A stretch of 64,000 bases of DNA from Ureibacillus sinduriensis BLB-1 = JCM 15800 (GTDB lineage: Bacteria > Bacillota > Bacilli > Bacillales_A > Planococcaceae). The notes beneath the pieces are model-generated. The model did no database searches. It saw nothing but the letters and a program-made list of their open reading frames with translations, and had not been told where the DNA came from. Location of the stretch: the NCBI RefSeq assembly GCF_000772955.1, contig NZ_JPVO01000048.1:105404-169403 (forward strand), written 5' to 3'. Positions 25,260 through 34,234 of the stretch are shown here, piece by piece (the first letter of the stretch is position 1; each line of letters opens with the position of its first letter). Position numbers and translations under genes: made by a program.

Positions 25260-25305
25260 ACTACAACTCCTATCACATTTTCGAATGGCTTGTAGTATTT
25301 TTTTC
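25260..25305 (+). terminator. Terminator after the EpuA-type gene
   Basis: The arms ACTACAA and TTGTAGT (25260-25266 and 25290-25296) are followed by a T run. Confidence 0.8.
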
Positions 25306-25388
25306 TATTCTCCTTTTTCATGTACGTTTTCTTTTTAAGTAAGATAAACTTAGATAACTTACATAAGGAATTAAAGGGGGAGATAGCA

Positions 25389-25826
25389 ATGTTAACAGCT
25401 GAACAAATTCAAGAAATTCTACCGCACCGTTATCCATTTTTATTAGTGGACCGTATCCTGGAAGTCGAAGAAGGAAAACGTGCAGTAGGAATCAAAAATG
25501 TTTCAATCAATGAAGATTTTTTTAATGGGCACTTTCCTGGGTATCCGGTAATGCCTGGTGTTTTGATTGTTGAAGCATTGGCGCAAGTAGGCGGAGTGGC
25601 TTTATTGAAATCAGAGGAATTCAAGGGCCGTCTAGCATTTTTGACTGGTATCGATAACTGCCGTTTTAAACGTCAAGTAGTACCGGGCGACCAGCTCAAA
25701 TTGGAAGTGGAATTCGTAAAACTGCGCGGTGCTATGGGAAAAGGGCATGCAGTAGCGACAGTTGATGGTGAACTTGTTTGTGAAACAGATATCTTGTTTG
25801 CAATCGGTCCAGTTCAACCAAAATAG
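25389..25826 (+). CDS. fabZ: 3-hydroxyacyl-ACP dehydratase FabZ
   Basis: The 145-residue hot-dog-fold enzyme removes water from 3-hydroxyacyl-ACP in fatty acid elongation. The family segment [12 protein letters not shown] precedes the active site; the catalytic His is in [14 protein letters not shown] and the catalytic Glu in the following VEALAQ helix. I chose ATG 25389 because AGGGGGAG precedes it; an ATG at 25320 in the same frame adds a non-family extension. Confidence 0.96.
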   Translation: MLTAEQIQEILPHRYPFLLVDRILEVEEGKRAVGIKNVSINEDFFNGHFPGYPVMPGVLIVEALAQVGGVALLKSEEFKGRLAFLTGIDNCRFKRQVVPGDQLKLEVEFVKLRGAMGKGHAVATVDGELVCETDILFAIGPVQPK

Positions 25827-26012
25827 CCTTAAATAGATCACAAACCAACTTTCTTAGTATAATTATGTAATTCCGAGTTATAAATACATTAAGAATGATT
25901 TTAAACTGGCGCGTGAATTTGCATTTTTAGGAAATAGGAAGTAAAATGAAATTTCGATATAAGGTTGATGTATCCATGGTAGGGCTTTTGAAACGTAGGA
26001 GGTTTTAAATTA

Positions 26013-26405
26013 ATGTATAAACAGTTATCTTCAGGCGTAAAGATAAGCATTACTCGATCGATCTCGACGTCTTTTGAATTATATTTAGCAAGCATCGGCT
26101 GGGATGATAATAAATTTTCGATGGAAGAATTCATGAAAATTTGGCAACAATATTTTACCGAAAATGCGGCTTGGTTCGACAAAGTCCCTCAAGATGTTTT
26201 GTTGAGTCAAGAATTTCATGAAGAATTGGCGCAAAAAATTGACGAAGTCATCGCCAAGATTCTAAGTGAAAAACCGACAAAGAAGCAAATTGATTCAATC
26301 GAAAAAATGCAGAAGAAATTGGGGACAAACTTTACATATGAGTGTAAAGCCGAAGCTGCATACGTAGAACAACAACTAAAAGAGCAAATAACTAAAGAAG
26401 ACTAG
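26013..26405 (+). CDS. Hypothetical soluble protein, 130 aa
   Basis: I do not recognise the family. The protein is mostly helical by composition, rich in Lys, Glu and Gln in its second half, and has neither signal peptide nor membrane helix. The ATG has a strong site (GTAGGAGG) 9 nt upstream, and a terminator-like hairpin follows the stop, so it is probably a real single gene. It sits where B. subtilis has other ywp genes between fabZ and ywpF. Confidence 0.75.
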   Translation: MYKQLSSGVKISITRSISTSFELYLASIGWDDNKFSMEEFMKIWQQYFTENAAWFDKVPQDVLLSQEFHEELAQKIDEVIAKILSEKPTKKQIDSIEKMQKKLGTNFTYECKAEAAYVEQQLKEQITKED

Positions 26406-26415
26406 CCTTGCGTCG

Positions 26416-26462
26416 AAATGCCATGATTTTGTAAATGAGCTAAAAAGTTTGGCATCTTTTTT
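26416..26462 (+). terminator. Terminator after the 130-aa gene
   Basis: The arms ATGCCA and TGGCAT (26418-26423 and 26450-26455) are followed by six T residues. The stem is short. Confidence 0.6.
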
Positions 26463-26547
26463 AGGATAGTTCCTTTCCTTCACGGGTACTCTATGACTAA
26501 TCACGATGTGTGTGATGAGTACATCTTGAAAAGGAGGGAACTTTTTT

Positions 26548-26970
26548 ATGTGGAAAAAGCCAGTGTTTGCGGTAATGCTCGGTTCAGCTTTACTAGTTGG
26601 GTGTAATAATGCCAATGAAGAGGATGCTGTAAACGACGTCCAGAATGTTGGTGAGGATGCTGTAAACGACGTGCAGGATGTTGGAGAGGATGTTGGACAG
26701 GACGTCAATGAAGGGGTAAACGATGTCCAAGAAGGTGTGGATGACATGCTTGAAGGGGATTCCCACGGTAATGGTGACGGTGACGGAAATAATAATGCCA
26801 ACGTAGATGATCTTGGGGATGAATTGAACGGTAACACAGGTACCCTTGAGAATAATGACCCCACGGTTGATGAAAACGGTGCTTCAAATAGCAATGGTGC
26901 TGGCCAAAACGAAAATGGCGATGTAACGAACAATGACGAACGTATCGATGGCGATAACGGAAGTCGATAA
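26548..26970 (+). CDS. Acidic low-complexity lipoprotein
   Basis: A 140-residue protein with a short signal sequence and the lipobox LLVGC, so Cys19 should be lipidated and the protein tethered outside the membrane. The mature part is almost entirely Asp, Glu, Asn, Gly and Val. Residues 25-68 repeat variants of the theme (N/D)VQ(N/D)VGEDA, and the C-terminal half is Asn/Gly/Asp-rich. No fold or activity can be assigned; calcium binding or a spacer role is possible but unproven. The ATG follows AAGGAGGG. Confidence 0.78.
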   Translation: MWKKPVFAVMLGSALLVGCNNANEEDAVNDVQNVGEDAVNDVQDVGEDVGQDVNEGVNDVQEGVDDMLEGDSHGNGDGDGNNNANVDDLGDELNGNTGTLENNDPTVDENGASNSNGAGQNENGDVTNNDERIDGDNGSR

Positions 26971-26999
26971 TACATCGAAAGCTTTGGTTAGTTCCATCG

Positions 27000-27031
27000 A
27001 TCGCCTCATTAAATATGGGGCGATTTTTTTT
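27000..27031 (+). terminator. Terminator after the lipoprotein gene
   Basis: The arms ATCGCC and GGCGAT (27000-27005 and 27019-27024) are followed by eight T residues. Confidence 0.85.
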
Positions 27032-27037
27032 GAAAAC

Positions 27038-27072
27038 AAAAAAAGAATTAGGCATGTCGATCCATACCTAAT
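27038..27072 (-). terminator. Terminator of ywpF (minus strand)
   Basis: Read on the minus strand, ATTAGG and CCTAAT pair around a 14-nt loop and are followed by TCTTTTTTT. It lies just after the ywpF stop. Confidence 0.8.
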
Positions 27073-27076
27073 CCCC

Positions 27077-27502
27077 TCATGATTCTTTCAAGCGAGGTCG
27101 TTCACGCATCCCTTTTTTGAAACGTGCCATCAATTCATCACTCGATAAATTTTCGCTCAACAATGAATGTAATAAGGCCTCCGCATACTTGCTTCGGCGT
27201 GTTTTAATCATCCCTTTTAATAAGACGGTGATTTTTTCCCCAATAGCCTGGATATCACTGACCTTCACCTGGAATGGTGCAGGTTCGTTATCTGGAAAAG
27301 AAATGATGACATGGACCTCGAACAATTCATCCGAATCTTTCAGTTTTTCAAATGTCGATTGATGTTCTTTGGATAGGAATAATTCCAGAATCCAAGATTT
27401 ACGGCTGTTTTCCTGGTTGATGACAATGCCGTCGACAATCGGGATATTCACTCCGCCTTGTTCATTGATCAAGTCAAATGAAAGCATTTTAAACGTCTTC
27501 AT
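27077..27502 (-). CDS. ywpF: YwpF-like protein
   Basis: A 141-residue protein resembling B. subtilis YwpF (N-terminus MKTFKMLSFDLINEQ; IPIVDGIVINQE; WILELFLSK). Function is unknown. I set the start at ATG 27502, where GGGGGGAC lies 6 nt upstream on the minus strand; the frame continues upstream without family similarity. It is convergent with the lipoprotein gene and divergent from ssbB, keeping the ywpF-ssbB neighbourhood. Confidence 0.8.
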   Translation of the reverse strand: MKTFKMLSFDLINEQGGVNIPIVDGIVINQENSRKSWILELFLSKEHQSTFEKLKDSDELFEVHVIISFPDNEPAPFQVKVSDIQAIGEKITVLLKGMIKTRRSKYAEALLHSLLSENLSSDELMARFKKGMRERPRLKES

Positions 27503-27754
27503 AGCGTCCCCCCAGTAATTTTGTATCTTATTTAAGTATAACATAACAAAACTGGGAAATTTAATATTTGACCCGTATAATTTTTTGACGCATTCGCTTA
27601 GAGCCCCAATGGTTTGACGAACATATGACAAGTTTTTGATGTACCGATAAATGAATTTCGGAGGTGCAAACAATCGGGATTTTCACATTTTCGGGTTTTG
27701 CCAAATCCGCTTGGTTCGTTTATCATGGACTCAGAAAGAGAGGAGGTGAACATG

Positions 27755-28165
27755 ATGAACCAAGTCGGATTAGTTGGGCGTTTCACAAGAGATCCAGTTT
27801 TAAGGACATTTCCTGGTAATCGCGTACAGACCAACTTTATCGTGGCCATAAACCGTAACTACCGGAATAATGAAGGAAACGTGGATGCCGATTTCGTTAC
27901 TTGCATTGCATGGGGAAGGCTGGCAGAACGAGTCGTCACCTACTGTGGAAAAGGATCTTTGGTAGGTGTTCATGGTCGCTTGCAAACCAGGTCATTCACA
28001 AATAAAGACAATATAAAAATTTACACAACCGAGGTGGTTGCGGATGATGTCCGATTCTTTATTTTGAAACAGCCTGAAAATAAAGGAGGAACCCCGCAAC
28101 ACAACCTTGATGTGACCACTGATTTTGTTCTCCCAGAACAAATGGGGAAAACGGCTGTTCCTTAA
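27755..28165 (+). CDS. ssbB: Single-stranded DNA-binding protein SsbB
   Basis: A 136-residue OB-fold protein (NQVGLVGRFTRDPVLR; FIVAINRNYRN; VHGRLQTRSF). It lacks the glycine-rich linker and acidic DDDIPF-type tail of the replicative SsbA, so it is the SsbB type that coats incoming DNA during competence. Its position next to ywpF fits ywpH/ssbB of B. subtilis. The start is ATG 27755 (a second ATG is at 27752) behind GAGGAGG. SsbB is normally ComK-controlled and comK is present at 51.3 kb. Confidence 0.88.
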   Translation: MNQVGLVGRFTRDPVLRTFPGNRVQTNFIVAINRNYRNNEGNVDADFVTCIAWGRLAERVVTYCGKGSLVGVHGRLQTRSFTNKDNIKIYTTEVVADDVRFFILKQPENKGGTPQHNLDVTTDFVLPEQMGKTAVP

Positions 28166-28575
28166 CGAATGAAATTTTGTTGCAAGCTGCTGGCAATGTT
28201 GTAGAGGTAGGTATCAAAACTTTATTTCGCATCAACTTTTTCCCAAGCAACAACTCGATTCTTTAAAATCTTCATCTCTCCTAAAGCAATTTATTAAAAA
28301 CTCTCCAAGAAAACAATTCATATTTTGAACAAACCCTGACCATCTATATCTATCATTTTGTGTTTGTGTCCCTTTAAAATTACCCTTTAAATCAGAAAAC
28401 TCCCTTCCAAAAAGCTCCTATCACTATATCCATCCTCGCTTCGAAAATATGCTTCAAAGGTGGTGATCAGTTAATCACTGCTGCTGACCGCACAGTAGTG
28501 ATGCCTTCAATCCAGAGCTCTACATAGTAGAGGAAAACAATTGAATATGGAATAAAACGAATTACGATAACGAGA
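28166..28575. other. Gap after ssbB
   Basis: About 410 bp in which I see no gene, repeat or clear promoter. Confidence 0.5.
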
Positions 28576-28581
28576 GACTGT

Positions 28582-28624
28582 AAAAACAGAGTCGATTAGT
28601 ATCTTAGTACCAATCGACTCTGTT
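28582..28624 (-). terminator. Terminator of the ywqB-ywqA operon
   Basis: A 14-bp inverted repeat (AAACAGAGTCGATT and its complement) with a 14-nt loop. On the minus strand it is followed by a T run, 10 bp beyond the ywqA stop. Confidence 0.88.
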
Positions 28625-28632
28625 TCTATTCT

Positions 28633-31470
28633 TTATTTCAGTGCATGTGTATCAAGCATTAAAAGATCCATTAATTCGTCTTCTTGCAGCTCCGTTAACC
28701 AGTTGCTTGACTGAATCAATTCTTCCGATAGGGCGGATTTGATTTCAATCATTTTATCAATTTTTTCTTCGATGGTACCAATCGTGATGAACTTATGAAC
28801 TTGGACAAATTGGGTTTGACCGATTCTGTAAGCACGGTCGGTTGCCTGGTTTTCCACTGCGGGATTCCACCAGCGATCTGCGTGCAACACATGATTCGCT
28901 GCAGTCAGGTTCAACCCGGTTCCCCCGGCTTTTAATGACAGCAAGAAAATCGGAAACTCGCCTGCCTGAAAACTATCAACTAAATTATCCCTTTGTTGTT
29001 TTGGCATGCTCCCTGTCAGGAATGGGATATCGATATTGTATAGCTCCGAGAAACAGTGCTGTAATAACTGCCCCATTCCAATATACTGCGTAAAAATTAA
29101 GCATTGCTCCCCATTGTCCACGATATCGGCCGCAAGCTCAACAATTCGTTTGAGCTTAATGGAGCGGTTTAATAGAGCTTTCGCGTCATCCAATGGTTCT
29201 TTAAGATATAAAGCTGGATGATTACATAACTGTTTTAGTTTACTCAACATTTGCAAGATACGGCCCTTTTTCTCAAACCCTGTCATCACTTCAAGCTGGG
29301 CAAGCGTATCTTCTATATAGCCTTCATAAAGAGCGGCTTGTTCGCTTGTTAATGCGCAAAATTCCTTTGTTTCCTGCTTCTCGGGAAGATTCAACATTAA
29401 ATCAGGGTCATTTTTTGTACGCCGCATCAGGAATGGGCGAATTTTATTGCGCAGGATCTCCTTATGGCGTTCCGATTCTTCCCGTTCGATCGGTACAATG
29501 AATTGTTCCTGGAACTTCCCGAAACTGCCCAAATATCCTTTATGAATGAAATCGAAAATTGCCCATAGTTCGGATAGCCGGTTTTCGATTGGTGTCCCGG
29601 TTAAAGCAATATGATGTTTTCCGTTTAATCGGCGAATTGCTCGTGATTGCAACGTTTGCATATTTTTTATATTTTGAGCTTCATCCAATGTCACGGTTCC
29701 CCATTCCATATGCTCCAAAAACTCGATATCCTGTGAAATCGTCCCATAGGTGGAAAGCACGACATTAGGTTTGTCGCTTTGCAAAGCTGTTTTAAAGCCA
29801 TCACCTTTTAAACGATTGGAACCATAGTGACTCATCACTTTCAATGATGGCGCAAAACGATCAAGTTCCTTTTGCCAGTTGCCTAAAACGGAAGTAGGGC
29901 AAATGATCAGCGCAGGCTCATCTATGTTTAGATTTTCATACGTATATAACAGATAGCTGATCATTTGGACGGTTTTACCTAGTCCCATATCATCCGCCAA
30001 CACGGCACCAAACTTTTGATCGCGCATAAATGTCAGCCATTCGAATCCTTCTTGCTGATATGGCCGCAATTCCGCATGCAGTCCAACAGGTGTTGCAATA
30101 GGGGGCAATCCCTTTTTCGTCGTGAGCTGTTCCACATAATCTTGCAAGGACCGTTGCATTTCAAAAGCAAAGAGTGGATCATCCGTTTCAGAATCGTCTT
30201 CTTCCAACGGGGCGGTAAGCTCATTTGGTAATTCGCGGAAAAGCAATTCACGGACTGTCCAGTTTTCTTCCTCCGCTTTATCCATCAGCTCGCGGATTTC
30301 ATTCATCCAATTTACGTCCATTCGGAACCATTCATCGCCGACTCGTACAAATTCCCGGTTTTCTTCTACAATCTTCCGGAATTCCTCGGCATTTATTTCC
30401 TCACCATTCAATGAAAGCTGCCATTTGAAGGACAAAATATCATCCAACCCTGCGACGGATTTTTGCGACTGGTTACTGGCACTGACACGAACCCGCATCT
30501 TGGACTGCTTTAATTCTCTCAGCCATGCAGGCAAAACGACTTCAAAGCCTAGCGCTGTGAGTTTAGCAAATTCATCACGGAGTAGTTTTCGGACATCCCC
30601 ATCTTCTATCGTTGTATGTATGAACGTATCAGGGGAGACAGGATATGCACTTAGATCCATCAGTTCAAGCATCTGGGTTTGTTGATTAACAATTTCATCC
30701 GCAAATTCGAGCCATTTTTCAGGCAGCGCCTTTTCGACCGGCAAATGTCTCTTGCGGATAGCCGGTGTCCAGAGCTTTGAAGTTTTCGTTGAACTAATAA
30801 CCGTTTCCAAAAGCCATTCCGTGGAACTTTCCTCGGGTTCACTTAAACGGATGGCTACCTTCAGATTTCCAAGAGAGCGATCTTTATTTAATGGCCACCC
30901 TCCATTTTTGAAGAAAGGCAGTAAAATCGGTAAATCTCTAGGAAGTAAACCCGCAAAGGCCAATCTTTGATACGCTGCCGTGGTAAGGAGGGATTCAAAT
31001 TCCTCTAATGGTATGTCCTGATTATCTGTCAAAGTGCGAACAAACTCATCTTCCGAAAAGCTTTCAGGCAGCTGAAAACTGAATGCTACATCACCCGATT
31101 CTTTTTCTTCCGTCACGGCGTAGTCCCATAGCGCGCTGTTGTTCCACAGCAGTTGAATTGCTTTGATCGAAGTCAGCATTCTTTCTGATTGTTCATCCTC
31201 ACCCTTTAATTGAATAAATGGGTGTTTGTATAGAGGCGATAGTAAATCAACAAGTTCCGAAGTCGTCAAGCGAATATCTGTATCGCTCATATTTGCATTT
31301 AAGCCAAAGAAATTGGGTTCATAACGAAAAAATAACTGCCTTGTCCACTGAACGGGAGATAAGGGTGCATGATCGTCGCTGAAAGCTGTTACAGAAAAGA
31401 AAGCTGGTGTGAGTTCTTCCAAAGATAATCGAATTGTTTTCGTAAAAGGCGTTTGTTGAATGTGTGTCAT
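28633..31470 (-). CDS. ywqA: SNF2-family DNA helicase/translocase
   Basis: This 945-residue protein has a large N-terminal region (1-450, SNF2-associated bacterial type) and a Swi2/Snf2 ATPase core. Motif I is DDMGLGKTVQ near residue 495, motif II is the DEAQ box LDEAQNIKN, motif III is LTGTPIENRLSELW, and motif VI ends ATDRAYRIGQ. Such proteins translocate on double-stranded DNA and remodel bound proteins; the bacterial substrate is not established. It overlaps ywqB by four bases (ATGA), so the two form an operon and probably act together. Confidence 0.92.
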   Translation of the reverse strand: MTHIQQTPFTKTIRLSLEELTPAFFSVTAFSDDHAPLSPVQWTRQLFFRYEPNFFGLNANMSDTDIRLTTSELVDLLSPLYKHPFIQLKGEDEQSERMLTSIKAIQLLWNNSALWDYAVTEEKESGDVAFSFQLPESFSEDEFVRTLTDNQDIPLEEFESLLTTAAYQRLAFAGLLPRDLPILLPFFKNGGWPLNKDRSLGNLKVAIRLSEPEESSTEWLLETVISSTKTSKLWTPAIRKRHLPVEKALPEKWLEFADEIVNQQTQMLELMDLSAYPVSPDTFIHTTIEDGDVRKLLRDEFAKLTALGFEVVLPAWLRELKQSKMRVRVSASNQSQKSVAGLDDILSFKWQLSLNGEEINAEEFRKIVEENREFVRVGDEWFRMDVNWMNEIRELMDKAEEENWTVRELLFRELPNELTAPLEEDDSETDDPLFAFEMQRSLQDYVEQLTTKKGLPPIATPVGLHAELRPYQQEGFEWLTFMRDQKFGAVLADDMGLGKTVQMISYLLYTYENLNIDEPALIICPTSVLGNWQKELDRFAPSLKVMSHYGSNRLKGDGFKTALQSDKPNVVLSTYGTISQDIEFLEHMEWGTVTLDEAQNIKNMQTLQSRAIRRLNGKHHIALTGTPIENRLSELWAIFDFIHKGYLGSFGKFQEQFIVPIEREESERHKEILRNKIRPFLMRRTKNDPDLMLNLPEKQETKEFCALTSEQAALYEGYIEDTLAQLEVMTGFEKKGRILQMLSKLKQLCNHPALYLKEPLDDAKALLNRSIKLKRIVELAADIVDNGEQCLIFTQYIGMGQLLQHCFSELYNIDIPFLTGSMPKQQRDNLVDSFQAGEFPIFLLSLKAGGTGLNLTAANHVLHADRWWNPAVENQATDRAYRIGQTQFVQVHKFITIGTIEEKIDKMIEIKSALSEELIQSSNWLTELQEDELMDLLMLDTHALK

Positions 31471-33065
31471 ACCAGTAGATTTCCTTTCTCTAATTCCTCT
31501 TGTAAAGCACGTAACCGTTTATATTGTTCACGTACAGTATGGATATAATCAGCCCAAAAATTAGTTTTCCCGCATTTTTTCGAAGCATTTTTCATCATTT
31601 TCCAAATGCGGACGGCTTGTTTATAGTTCATTCTTGATTTTTGGTTCACTTCTTCAATGGCATAGTAATGATACAGCGGCAGTGTTGCTTCAGGAGCCTC
31701 TTCAAGAACTTCCTTCAAGCCGCAAGTTTCCAAATATGAAATGGAAGACGGATATAATTGATGAAGGGCAACCCATTCCTCGTACCGTTTCTCCTTCAAA
31801 AGATAGTGTGAATAAGGTTGTACGCCGTAGGAACCGAATGCCGAATAGAGCATGAGTTCTTCCTGTTCGGTAAGAACGATATTATCATATATAAGATGAA
31901 TCCTTCTGACGTACATTTGTCGCTGAGAAGGCATCAAAGCGCTATTAATATACTCATTTAAAAGTGGGAGCATAGCCTTTAAAATCAACTCGGTCGAGAT
32001 TTCATCTTGTCGGGAAGAGGCGAACGTCGCCAATCCAAAATAGATGCCCATTTGATCCAAAGTAATGCTTTCCAAATGTTGCTTTAATGCATCATATTCT
32101 TTTAATACAATATGGAAAACGTTAAATACCGCAGAAAGAGGCACATCTTCACTTATTTTTGACTTCAGCTCGTCGTTTTCAAGATAACGCTTCAGAATAT
32201 CCAATTCTTCTTCGGCCCGTCTTTTCTCGATGAATACTGTATCCCAAAATAACAGATAAATATTCAGTCTTCGGCCGGTATAGTGTTGTCTTTCCAGTAA
32301 AAAGTTCCTTACCATAATTTGAAGAGCGTCAAAAAATGGATCTGTCGCGAACAGTCGGGATTTTCCGGAAAGTTCATGAATGGTATTCTGGATCGTTTCG
32401 AAGCGGCGGTCGAAAAAATACTCAAAGTAATCGCCAGTATTGAATCGCGTATTAAATTGGTTTAGGTGCTGCCAGATTTTATCTAATATCGCAATTTCCA
32501 TAAATAATTTATAGATCGGCTGCCATTCCCGTTCAAAAGGCAGATGCTTTCTAAGCTTCGTATGGGCGTTCTCAGAAATGCTCGAGATGAGCTGTTTCTC
32601 GATTTGACGTCCCTCTGGCAGGAGATGCGTCATGACTTCATCTACCATGGCGAGCCAGTTTTCCGGAGCTCGATTCGATGCCAACATGTGCAAATTGACA
32701 CTTTTTTTCGCACGCCATTTGGCCGCCCAGTCCTGAACAGAGCCAATGTATTGGAATAGCGACAAGATGACACTAACTTTATGCCGGCACCAATCATTTT
32801 GAGGACAGTCGCAATTAATTTCTTCCGTTTTGAAATTAACGCTGACATGGGTTAGCCGAACATCCTGGACAGATGCATAAAGGGTAGTTGTAGCAGGAAT
32901 ATAGCGTTCAAGGTTTACCGATTTGTTACGTACGGCAAAAAGTGCGCGGCGTACCAGTTCCTCGTCCTCAGTGACAGATGGATGTAAAGATTGCTCGATA
33001 TGTTCTAGTTGAGTTCGAATAAATGCAGCTTGTTCCCAGGCAAGAGTTGTAATCGATATCCCCAT
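31467..33065 (-). CDS. ywqB: SWIM zinc-finger protein (YwqB-like)
   Basis: A 532-residue protein with a SWIM motif CDCPQNDWCRH (CxCx5CxH) near residues 95-105, expected to bind zinc and mediate DNA or protein contacts. The remainder is helical and unassigned. SWIM proteins often accompany SNF2 ATPases, as here. I chose ATG 33065, whose ribosome site AAGGAGCG lies about 12 nt upstream; the frame continues 37 codons further upstream without support. Confidence 0.82.
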   Translation of the reverse strand: MGISITTLAWEQAAFIRTQLEHIEQSLHPSVTEDEELVRRALFAVRNKSVNLERYIPATTTLYASVQDVRLTHVSVNFKTEEINCDCPQNDWCRHKVSVILSLFQYIGSVQDWAAKWRAKKSVNLHMLASNRAPENWLAMVDEVMTHLLPEGRQIEKQLISSISENAHTKLRKHLPFEREWQPIYKLFMEIAILDKIWQHLNQFNTRFNTGDYFEYFFDRRFETIQNTIHELSGKSRLFATDPFFDALQIMVRNFLLERQHYTGRRLNIYLLFWDTVFIEKRRAEEELDILKRYLENDELKSKISEDVPLSAVFNVFHIVLKEYDALKQHLESITLDQMGIYFGLATFASSRQDEISTELILKAMLPLLNEYINSALMPSQRQMYVRRIHLIYDNIVLTEQEELMLYSAFGSYGVQPYSHYLLKEKRYEEWVALHQLYPSSISYLETCGLKEVLEEAPEATLPLYHYYAIEEVNQKSRMNYKQAVRIWKMMKNASKKCGKTNFWADYIHTVREQYKRLRALQEELEKGNLLV

Positions 33066-33549
33066 TGTAATAATACGCTCCTTAGAAAAACACAGAGCAT
33101 CTAGGATCTGTGTTTTTTCTTCACTTATTGTAAATTTATATTTAACGTAAAAACGCGCCATGTTCCACATGGGCATAAGTCATTGCGAATTTCATTAAAA
33201 GCTCGCTAAAAAAAGTCTGTCCTTTCATTATAACTTGAAAATGCGGGAATGATAAGCAAAACGGAAAGTTTAGTAAAAAGGTTACCATTAATCGGTTTGA
33301 TACGTATAAATAGGGGAAAATGTATTCTACATAAATTTGATCAAACGGGGTTAGCTCATGTAACCGAATCGATTTACAAATATCGATAAAATTAGTAACA
33401 TTCCGCTAGTTTGAAAAGCGAAAAGTATGGAGATTATAGCATTAATGAGCTATAAAATTCGTATGATGAAGTAAAACGCATTGCAGGGATGTGAGCCAAG
33501 TGCTGCTTACCTTAAATTATATGGATCATGCTCCAGCACGCAACGAGTA

Positions 33550-33578
33550 TTGGAATCGCTTACATGTAACACGATAAT
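33550..33578 (+). promoter_or_regulatory. Candidate sigma-A promoter of the IDEAL-domain gene
   Basis: TTGGAA and GATAAT are 17 bp apart, and an overlapping TATAAT lies just downstream, about 40 bp before the ribosome site. The rest of the 33066-33632 gap holds nothing recognised beyond the ywqB promoter it must contain. Confidence 0.4.
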
Positions 33579-33632
33579 GGGGATATAATATAATTAGCAA
33601 AGTCAGAGAAATCCCAAATAGGAGGGGATAGT

Positions 33633-34109
33633 ATGATTCAAGTACAGTTTATGAAACCGTTCTATACGAAAGTGAATGGAAAGACGCTACGCTTAGTATT
33701 CGCTTACCAATATTTTTCGATCGTCAAGGATGACGAGTTGTATCATTTTGTTCCTGTGGAAGGGAAGGAAATGATTATCGACATCGAAACAAAACAAATC
33801 GAAAATCTGTCGGAGATTTTTGTGTTCCAACGAGGGAGCCGCTTTATCCGTCTACCCTTATATCAGCTGCTTTTAATCTCAAACGTGCATGAACATTTAA
33901 CTCCTATCTTAGATCAAGCAACGACACCTGAAGAAAAAAGCAAAACCGTATCGAAAGAAAAATCCGAATCAGAAATGCAAAAAATGATCCGTGAACTAGA
34001 AGAAAAAAATCTCGAACACCTAATCGATCAAGCACTCGAACAGCGAGACGAAAAGCGCTTCTACGAATTAGCCGCACAAAAAGCAAAACTGCTTGAGACA
34101 AACCAATAA
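33633..34109 (+). CDS. IDEAL-domain protein
   Basis: A 158-residue cytoplasmic protein. The N-terminal ~90 residues form a YpiB-unlike beta-rich part of unknown family. A charged linker with repeated KSKE elements follows, and the C-terminal segment LEHLIDQALEQRDEKRFYEL (residues 128-147) is a good match to the IDEAL domain, a short helical motif seen in Firmicutes proteins such as YpiB. Biochemical function is unknown. The ATG is preceded by ATAGGAGGGG. Repeat array B starts about 130 bp downstream. Confidence 0.75.
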   Translation: MIQVQFMKPFYTKVNGKTLRLVFAYQYFSIVKDDELYHFVPVEGKEMIIDIETKQIENLSEIFVFQRGSRFIRLPLYQLLLISNVHEHLTPILDQATTPEEKSKTVSKEKSESEMQKMIRELEEKNLEHLIDQALEQRDEKRFYELAAQKAKLLETNQ

Positions 34110-34234
34110 TCCCCCTTCCCGGATATGGAGTAGGAGAAAGGCACCTTAATCATGAATGTGATTGGAGGTGCCTTTGTTGTTTTTGGCAGGGGGATGAGTT
34201 CTGAATAGAAGTTTTGCGAGGAGTAGGGTGGAAC

